Assembly (NCBI RefSeq): GCF_024753215.1
Contig: NZ_JANUGV010000012.1
Coordinates: forward strand, 1 to 60,764
Direction: 5' to 3'
Origin: Massilia solisilvae
Lineage (GTDB): Bacteria; Pseudomonadota; Gammaproteobacteria; Burkholderiales; Burkholderiaceae_D
DNA length: 60,764 nt
In this document: positions 51,697-58,366 of the stretch, piece by piece
Layout: every line of letters starts with the position of its first letter
Position numbering within the stretch: the first letter of the stretch is position 1
Position numbers and translations under genes: made by a program
The notes under the pieces: generated by a model
The model's database searches: none
Seen by the model: only the letters and a program-made list of their open reading frames with translations
Told to the model about the DNA's origin: nothing

Positions 51697-54219
51697 TTAC
51701 GCCAGCCACTGGCGCGCAAATTCCTCCGCCGGCACCGGCTTGCCGTAGTAGTAGCCCTGCGCCTCGTCGCAGCCCAGAGCGAGCAGCGCTTCGGCCTGGG
51801 CCGGCTGCTCCACCCCTTCCGCGATCACCTTCAGCCGCAGGTTGCGCGCCATGCCGATGATGGTGTTGACGATGGTGTAGTCGTGGCGATCGGTCAGCAT
51901 CTCGCGCACGAACGAGATGTCGATCTTGAGCTTGTCCGCGGGCAGGCGCTTGAGATAGGCCAGCGACGAGTAGCCGGTGCCAAAGTCGTCGATCGCGATC
52001 GAGAAGCCGGCCTCCTTCAGCGTGCCCATGATGCCGATCGCGCGCTCGACGTTGGCCATCAGGCCGCTTTCGGTCAGTTCCAGCTCCAGGCAGTCCGGCT
52101 CGACCCCGGCTTCGCCGGCGATCTGCTGGATGCGCTCGGCAATGCCGGCCTGCTCCAGCTGCTGTGCCGCCAGGTTGACCGACAGCCGCCCCGGAAAGCG
52201 CAGGCCGTGCTGGCGCCAGCTGCCCAGTTGACGGCACGCCTCGCGCAGCACCCAGCTGCCGAGCGCGCCGATCATGCCGCGCGCCTCGGCGATCGGGATG
52301 AACACCGAAGGGCTGACCCAGCCGCGCTCGCGGTCCTGCCAGCGCACCAGCGCCTCCGCGCCCACCAGCTCGCCGCTGTCCAGGCTCACCTGGGGCTGGT
52401 AGTACAACTGCAGCTCGCCCTGGTTGAACGCCCGCATCAGGTCGCGCGCCAGTTCCATGCGCTCGGCCAGGCCCACGCTCATCTGCGGCTGGTAAAACAA
52501 GTGGCCGCCGCCGCCGGCCTTGGCGCGGTACATCGCAATGTCGGCGCAGCGCAGCAGGTCGTCGATGCTGGCCCCGTCCTCGGGATAAATCGAGATGCCG
52601 ATCGACAGGCCGACCGAGAAGGTGTGCCCGCGCGCGCCGACCGGCTCGGCCAGCGCGTGTTCGAGCCTGCCAGCGATCGCGGCCGCGGCGTGGCGGCCTG
52701 CCGCCTGCGCGATCACCACGAACTCGTCGCCGGCCAGGCGCGCCAGCGTTTCGTGCTCGCGCAGCGCGCCCTGGAAGCGGCGCGCCACCTTGACCAGTAC
52801 CTCGTCCCCGACCCCGTGGCCCTGCGTGTCGTTGATTTCCTTGAAGCGGTTCAGGTCGATGAACAGCACCGCCAGCTCGCCGCCTTCCCTTGCCGCCGCG
52901 GCCAGCCCCTGGCTCAGCCGGTCGGCGAACAGCGAGCGGTTCGGCAGGCCGGTCAGCGTGTCGTACAGGGCCAGCGTGCGAATGCGCTCGTCGCTGGCTT
53001 TGCGCTGGGTGACGTCGGTATTGATGACCAGGAAGGACTTGGGCTCGTTGTCCTCGCCGCGCACCAGCGTCCAGTGGCCCTCGACCGTGAGCACGCTGCC
53101 ATCCTTGCGCCGCTGTTCCAGCTCGCCGCTCCACTCGCCCGATGCGAGCGCCGCGTCGGCCGCCAGCGCCGAGCCGGCGCCCGGCGTCGGGTAGAGCAAC
53201 GGGTCGGACTGGCGCCCCAGCACTTCGTCCGCGCTCCAGCCGTACATGCGCTCCGCGCCCTTGTTCCAGAACTGGATGGTCCCGTCCATGCCGCGCACCA
53301 CAATCGCGTCGCGCGCCTTGTCCAGCAGCGCCGCCTGGTCGCGGTGGCGCGTTGCGTGCTCGCGTGCCTGCTTGCGCAGTCGCTGTTCGGCCGTCACGTC
53401 CTCGGCCACGATCAGCACCCGCCTGCCGTCCTCCAGCACGACGCCCGTCATCGCGAGCCGCAGCCACTTGTCGCCGAGCCGCAGTTCGATGCCATGCGAG
53501 GTGCCGCCGCGTTCGAGCATGTCGCGCGCGCGCCGCGCCACCGCTTCCTGCGGCAGCACCGTGCCGATGGGCAGGCCGCGGATGTCGTCCGCGCCCACCA
53601 GGCCCAGGATCTGGTGGATGACGTCGTTGGAACCCACGACGCGCAGCATCTCGTCCAGGATCAGCAGTCCTGCCGGCAGGCTGGCGATGATGGTCTCGGC
53701 GTTGCGGCGCACCGTCACCAGGGTGTTGCGGTCGGTGATGTCGGTCATTGCGCCTGCGAAGCGCAGCGCGCGCCCGTCCGCCGCACGCCGGGTATGGCCG
53801 CGCGCGCGGAACCAGCGGAATTCGCCGCTGCGGCAGCGCAGCCGGCACGCTACATCATATGGCGTTTGCCCGCTGCGGTCCTGCACGTGCGCGCGGAAGG
53901 CGTTGAGCGTGGGTTCCAGGTCCTCCGGATGCAGCCGCGCGAGGAGGCTGCCCAGCACGTTGGGGAACTCGCGTTCGTCGCGAAACCCGAGCAAGTTCCT
54001 GAACTGTTGCGACCACCAGAACGGCGTGGCAGGGTCGGTCAGGCGCGCGGGGTCGGGACCGACCTCGGCGTCCCACAGGCCATCCGAGGTGGCCTGGCAG
54101 ATGAGGTCAAAGCGCGCCCGCAGGCGATCGACCTGCTCGCGCTCGACCTTCCGGCTGCGCTGGCGCACGCCACGAGGCGCCGCTGCGCGCTTGCTGAATG
54201 CGCCGAACGAAGTACTCAT
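51697..54219 (-). CDS. PAS-PAS-PAS-GGDEF-EAL protein with AGDEF motif
   Basis: 840 residues without membrane helices, thus cytoplasmic. Three PAS-like domains (about 30-160, 170-280 and 290-410) precede a GGDEF domain (about 425-580) and an EAL domain (about 590-835). The GGDEF motif is AGDEF (LARLAGDEFVVIA), a change that some cyclases tolerate and others do not. The EAL site is complete (AEALVRWQ, IDDFGTGYSSL, IAEGVEQPAQ). It may thus act chiefly as a phosphodiesterase or be bifunctional. It is divergent from the globin gene by 235 bases. Confidence 0.9.
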   Translation of the reverse strand: MSTSFGAFSKRAAAPRGVRQRSRKVEREQVDRLRARFDLICQATSDGLWDAEVGPDPARLTDPATPFWWSQQFRNLLGFRDEREFPNVLGSLLARLHPEDLEPTLNAFRAHVQDRSGQTPYDVACRLRCRSGEFRWFRARGHTRRAADGRALRFAGAMTDITDRNTLVTVRRNAETIIASLPAGLLILDEMLRVVGSNDVIHQILGLVGADDIRGLPIGTVLPQEAVARRARDMLERGGTSHGIELRLGDKWLRLAMTGVVLEDGRRVLIVAEDVTAEQRLRKQAREHATRHRDQAALLDKARDAIVVRGMDGTIQFWNKGAERMYGWSADEVLGRQSDPLLYPTPGAGSALAADAALASGEWSGELEQRRKDGSVLTVEGHWTLVRGEDNEPKSFLVINTDVTQRKASDERIRTLALYDTLTGLPNRSLFADRLSQGLAAAAREGGELAVLFIDLNRFKEINDTQGHGVGDEVLVKVARRFQGALREHETLARLAGDEFVVIAQAAGRHAAAAIAGRLEHALAEPVGARGHTFSVGLSIGISIYPEDGASIDDLLRCADIAMYRAKAGGGGHLFYQPQMSVGLAERMELARDLMRAFNQGELQLYYQPQVSLDSGELVGAEALVRWQDRERGWVSPSVFIPIAEARGMIGALGSWVLREACRQLGSWRQHGLRFPGRLSVNLAAQQLEQAGIAERIQQIAGEAGVEPDCLELELTESGLMANVERAIGIMGTLKEAGFSIAIDDFGTGYSSLAYLKRLPADKLKIDISFVREMLTDRHDYTIVNTIIGMARNLRLKVIAEGVEQPAQAEALLALGCDEAQGYYYGKPVPAEEFARQWLA

Positions 54220-54454
54220 GTGAAGCGACGCGGCCGGGCTCGTCCCCGGTGTGGCCGCGGTATTCGAAAGCTGTCCATCTCGTGTGTCGCAGTGCGCGGA
54301 TCAATGTATCCGCCGGGAAACACGGATTGTCGCACAGAAATGATGAGCGAGCAGCCGTTTGTTCCGCATCCTCGCATAAAACATACATTTGCTTTGTTGA
54401 TTTAAGCGTGCCCGAGGAGTAGCATTCAGTGATCATCTTTTACTGCACTGCACC

Positions 54455-54853
54455 ATGTCCTCGCTGCCGCTGAACCGCTCTTCCATCCATACCCTGGTCC
54501 ACGAGTTTTATGACGACGTACGCGCCGATGCCGTGCTCGGCCCCGTGTTCGACAAGGCCATTGGCGATCGCTGGGACGCGCACCTCGAGCGCATGGTCGA
54601 GTTCTGGTCAACCGTGATGCTGGGCACCCACAACTTCCAGGGCAACGTGTTCGGCACCCACATGGCGCTGTCGGGCGTGGAGCCGGACCACTTCCGCCTG
54701 TGGCTGAGCATGTTCTTCAAGACCACCGAGCGCCTGTTCGAGCCGCCCGTGGCGCATGAGTTCCAGCTGGTCGGCAAGCGCATCGCGGCCAGCCTCCAGT
54801 ACGGCTACTTCGGCAAGGTGATCGTGCCGGACGCGCCGCCGGCCACCGCCTGA
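54455..54853 (+). CDS. Group III truncated haemoglobin
   Basis: 132 residues, the compact 2-on-2 globin of the TrHb-III group. The proximal haem His is H79 in VEPDHFRLWLSMFF, and the TM-like helix E segment is RMVEFWSTVMLGTHNFQGN. Group III members bind O2 or NO and often help survive nitrosative stress or low oxygen. The gene is convergent with the M50-HlyD gene (19 bases between stop codons) and divergent from the GGDEF/EAL gene. Confidence 0.9.
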   Translation: MSSLPLNRSSIHTLVHEFYDDVRADAVLGPVFDKAIGDRWDAHLERMVEFWSTVMLGTHNFQGNVFGTHMALSGVEPDHFRLWLSMFFKTTERLFEPPVAHEFQLVGKRIAASLQYGYFGKVIVPDAPPATA

Positions 54854-54872
54854 TCGCCAGCGGCGCGGCCGC

Positions 54873-56996
54873 TCAAAACCCGGCTTCGCGCCACACCAGC
54901 GCCGCGAGTGCACGCACGAAGCGTGCGCCCGGCGCTTCCCATTTCGCGTCGATCACGGCCTTGCCGCGCCACGCATGCCCGGCCAGTTCCTGCGCCGGCT
55001 CGTCCACCCGGAAGGTGACGCGGTACACCGCGTGCTCGGGATACCACTCGCCCTGCCTTTCGCGCGCCGGCACGGTTCCGCCCTGCTGCGCGGACCACAG
55101 CCCGCTGGGCAGGGTGCGGCTGGCGTCGCGGTCGATGCCGGTCACGGTCAGCCTCAGTGCCGGGCCGGCCAGGCCGTCGGCGTAGAAGCGCGCGCTGTCG
55201 CCCACCGCTACGCGCCGCACCGTATCCTCGTCCAGGTAGCTGCTCGCTTCGTGCGCGCGGTCGCTCACCAGCACCGCAACGCGCTCGCGCTTGCCGACCC
55301 AGACGCCGCTCGCCAACTCCGGTTGCACGTCGCGCAGCGTGCCGTCGAACGGCGCCGCCGGCTTGTAGCGCGCGGCCTCGTCATCGAGCACCTCGAGCTG
55401 GGCCTCGACCGTGGCCAACTGCTCGCGCAGCACGCCGCTCTGCGCGCGCTGCTCGGCATCGAAACCGGAGGCGCCCAGCTGCCAGCGCAGCCGCTCGGCC
55501 TGCGCCTGCAGTGCCTCGCGCCGGCTGCTGGTTTCGGGCGCGGCGAACTGCACCATCACCTGCCCGGCCTTGATCCGGGCGCCTTCGTGGAACGGCAGCA
55601 CGACCACCTGGGCATGCTCGGGCGCGTGGATCGGGTACACGTCGGCCGGGCGCAGCACCGCGCCAGACTGCACGCGCGTGGGCCACGGCACCACGAACAG
55701 CAGCGCAACCAGGGCGGCCAGCGCGGCGCTGCGGCGCGCGCGCGGGCTGCGTTTGAGGGCGGGCCAGAATGCCGACCACTCGCGCAGTTCGGCAAAGATC
55801 GGACGCAGTACGAACCAGCTCATCTCGACGCAAAAAAGGAAAATGCCAACCAGCTTGATAAAGAAGTGATACACCAGCACCGCGATGCCGAGGAACAGGA
55901 CCAGGCGGTACAGCCAGACCGCCCATGCGAACAGCACCAGGCCCCAATGCCGCCGCTTCGGGAAAAATTCGGGCGGCGGCCCGCCCAGCGCGAACAGCCA
56001 CTCGCGCAGCTGCCAGCGCGCGAGTGCGAACGCGCGCCCATGCAGGTTCGGCATGTCCAGCCAGTCCGAGACGACGAAATAGCCGTCGAAACGCATGAAC
56101 GGGCTGGCGTTGATCGCGAGCGTGGCGATCCAGGTGGTGGTGGCCAGCGGGAACGCGACCGAGCGCAGCACGCCATCGGGCAGCACGGCCCACGCCAGCG
56201 TGGCCCACACCGCGACCGTCAGTTCGGTCATCACCCCGGCCGCCGCAACCCGCAAGCGTTGGCGCTTGTTCGACAGGCGCCACACGTCATTGGTATCCGT
56301 GTACGGCACGGGCCACAGCACCAGGAAGGCGACGCCCATCGCCGGCACGCGGCAGCCGTAACGCTTGGCGGTCAGCGCGTGCCCCATCTCGTGCGCGCAC
56401 TTCACGAACACGACCGCCAGCGCATAGGCCAGCAGGCCGCTGGTGGTGAACGAACCGGCAAGGGTGCTGGCGAATTCGTCCCACCGCCGCCACACGAGCG
56501 TGCCGCCAATCAGGAATGCGAGCAGCGTCAGGTGCATGAAGGCGCCCGAGAACAGCCACGCAAACGACGGCGCCACGCGGGTGAGCCAGCGGTCCGGCTT
56601 GACCAGCGGGATGCGGAAGAACAGGTAATGATGCAGCAGTTGGGTGGTCCACTTGCCCTGCGCGGCCTTGTGGCGCGCGGCCATGGGCTTGACCGAGCCG
56701 AGCGGGTCCGGCTGCACCAGCTGGTTGTCGACCAGGAAGCGCAGCACCGATTCGACCTGGGCCGCGCCAAGGTCCAGCGGCGTGGCGGCGCGCAGCGACA
56801 GCAGGATGTCATCGGGGTTGCCGAGCGACCAGCGCTTGAGGATCTCGAACGTGACCCAGTCGATGCGGAAGAACTGGTTGCGCACCGGGTCCTCGAGCGT
56901 GTGGCTCGGCTCCCCGCTGGCAAGCGTGGGCCCGGCATGCAGGCTGAGTTCCTCGCGCAGCGGCGGCAGCCGCGACGCTTGTTCCATCGTTACCAT
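54873..56996 (-). CDS. PqqD-like/M50 site-2 protease/HlyD adaptor fusion
   Basis: 707 residues. An N-terminal PqqD-like region (about 15-95) comes first. Six or more membrane helices (about 148-437) hold the M50 zinc site H202-E-M-G-H206 in VKCAHEMGHALTAKRYG and the second motif NASPFMRFDGYFV with D304. A periplasmic HlyD-type domain with lipoyl-like and beta-barrel parts fills about 440-707. Such fusions are thought to process or export secreted peptides or large proteins. It overlaps the preceding HlyD gene by seven bases, at the end of a cassette headed by a giant adhesin. Confidence 0.85.
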   Translation of the reverse strand: MVTMEQASRLPPLREELSLHAGPTLASGEPSHTLEDPVRNQFFRIDWVTFEILKRWSLGNPDDILLSLRAATPLDLGAAQVESVLRFLVDNQLVQPDPLGSVKPMAARHKAAQGKWTTQLLHHYLFFRIPLVKPDRWLTRVAPSFAWLFSGAFMHLTLLAFLIGGTLVWRRWDEFASTLAGSFTTSGLLAYALAVVFVKCAHEMGHALTAKRYGCRVPAMGVAFLVLWPVPYTDTNDVWRLSNKRQRLRVAAAGVMTELTVAVWATLAWAVLPDGVLRSVAFPLATTTWIATLAINASPFMRFDGYFVVSDWLDMPNLHGRAFALARWQLREWLFALGGPPPEFFPKRRHWGLVLFAWAVWLYRLVLFLGIAVLVYHFFIKLVGIFLFCVEMSWFVLRPIFAELREWSAFWPALKRSPRARRSAALAALVALLFVVPWPTRVQSGAVLRPADVYPIHAPEHAQVVVLPFHEGARIKAGQVMVQFAAPETSSRREALQAQAERLRWQLGASGFDAEQRAQSGVLREQLATVEAQLEVLDDEAARYKPAAPFDGTLRDVQPELASGVWVGKRERVAVLVSDRAHEASSYLDEDTVRRVAVGDSARFYADGLAGPALRLTVTGIDRDASRTLPSGLWSAQQGGTVPARERQGEWYPEHAVYRVTFRVDEPAQELAGHAWRGKAVIDAKWEAPGARFVRALAALVWREAGF

Positions 56997-58360
56997 CCCA
57001 GCGCCTGGCGGACCGTCGCCAGCGGACGGCGCAAGATCCAGTACGCCACCGGCACCCGGCCGCCGGACAGCTTGGCCGTGCCTTTCAGCCCCACCCTTTG
57101 GCCACTCGGCGCGTCGAGCGTCGCGCGCACGCGGTAGGCGTAGCTGCCGTCGGGACGGGCCACCGCCTCGTAGCCCACGTAGCGCACGCGCGCATCGACT
57201 GCGTCGAGCGGGCCGGAAGCCAGGTACAGGCTCACCGGCGCGCCAGGTTCAAGCGGGATCGCGTCGCCCACCGCGAGCCATGCCTCGACCTCCACGTCGC
57301 GCGGTTCGGCGACGCGCATGATGCGTTCGCCCGTCATCACTGGGCGGCCCACCCACTCGCTCGGGTCGTCGAACAAGGCAATGCCGTCGCGCGGCGCGGT
57401 CACGCGCGCGCGCGCGGCCTGGCCCTGCAGATAGTCGGTTTCGGCGCGCCGTTCCTCGATCTTGCCCTGCAAGGTGGCCAGCTGCGCCTTCGACTTGCCG
57501 TCGGTGAGCGCCTGCTGCAGCGCCTGCCGGTATTCCGCCTCGGCGGTGGCGAGCGCCTGCGCCGCAACGGCCGCGCGTGACTGAAGTTCGGCTTCGTCGA
57601 ACTCGAACAGCGGCTGGCCCTTTTTCACGAAGTCGTTCGGCTTGACGTCAAAGCGCGCGATCACGCCTTCGAGCGGAGAGCGGATTGCGGCCGGATTGGC
57701 GGGCACCAGCTCGCCCGGCGCCAGCACGGTCAGCCGCACCGGGACGCACAGGACCGCGACCAGCGCGAGCGAAGCCTGCACCGCCCGGCGGCGCCACCAC
57801 GGCAGTCCCGCGGCCTTGTCGGCAGCAATCCGCTGGCGGATCCGGGTGCGGATCGCCGTCGGTGTCCAGCGCACCGGGCGCCGGCGCGCCGCAATCGCAT
57901 GGCGCAGGATATCGGCCCATTCGCTCAAGAGCGCCACCTCGTGATCCATCCACGGGATGTCGCGCGCCAGCAGCAAGCCGCCGCGCAGCTCCTCGCCAGT
58001 CTCGCCGGGCACCGGCAGCGGCAGCCACAAGCCGTACGCCGGCAGCCACTCGCCCCACTCCTGGGCGAACGGCTCGGGCACGTCGAATGCGCTAACCGGT
58101 CCGGCCTGGCGCAGCTCGCCGCACAGGCGTCCGATCCACTGCGCGTACGGCGCATTGGCCTCGATCTGCACCACGCCCGACAGCGCGCATACGTGGCGGT
58201 CCTCGAACCACAGCGCGGCCTGCCGGTATGGCGCAAGCGCATGCGTTCCGTTCACGGCGAGGAAATCGAGTTCCACAGCCGACTCGACGTGGCGCGCGCG
58301 GTGCGCCATGTCGACCAGTGTCGCGAACGGATTCGCGACCGCGTTATTTTGCCTGTCCAT
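56990..58360 (-). CDS. HlyD-family membrane-fusion protein with N-terminal GAF-like domain
   Basis: 456 residues. The first 155 residues lack a signal and look like a cytoplasmic GAF-type fold (AALWFEDRHVCALSGVV). A single helix (about 193-211) crosses the membrane, then a HlyD-type periplasmic part: lipoyl halves around PANPAAIRSPLEGVIARFDV, a coiled coil (about 260-320) and a barrel domain. It starts six bases after the giant adhesin and overlaps the M50-HlyD gene by seven bases, so it is co-translated with both. It probably bridges inner membrane and an outer-membrane channel; no TolC-like gene is in the window. Confidence 0.82.
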   Translation of the reverse strand: MDRQNNAVANPFATLVDMAHRARHVESAVELDFLAVNGTHALAPYRQAALWFEDRHVCALSGVVQIEANAPYAQWIGRLCGELRQAGPVSAFDVPEPFAQEWGEWLPAYGLWLPLPVPGETGEELRGGLLLARDIPWMDHEVALLSEWADILRHAIAARRRPVRWTPTAIRTRIRQRIAADKAAGLPWWRRRAVQASLALVAVLCVPVRLTVLAPGELVPANPAAIRSPLEGVIARFDVKPNDFVKKGQPLFEFDEAELQSRAAVAAQALATAEAEYRQALQQALTDGKSKAQLATLQGKIEERRAETDYLQGQAARARVTAPRDGIALFDDPSEWVGRPVMTGERIMRVAEPRDVEVEAWLAVGDAIPLEPGAPVSLYLASGPLDAVDARVRYVGYEAVARPDGSYAYRVRATLDAPSGQRVGLKGTAKLSGGRVPVAYWILRRPLATVRQALGW

Positions 58361-58366
58361 CCAGAC

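Noticed and set aside
50027..53848. 1273-residue minus-strand frame across the CoA-hydrolase gene and GGDEF/EAL gene
   Set aside because: Its product is Arg/Gly/Pro-rich and lacks family motifs. It overlaps two well-supported genes, in antisense over the CoA-hydrolase and in another frame over the GGDEF/EAL protein. High GC keeps such shadow frames open.
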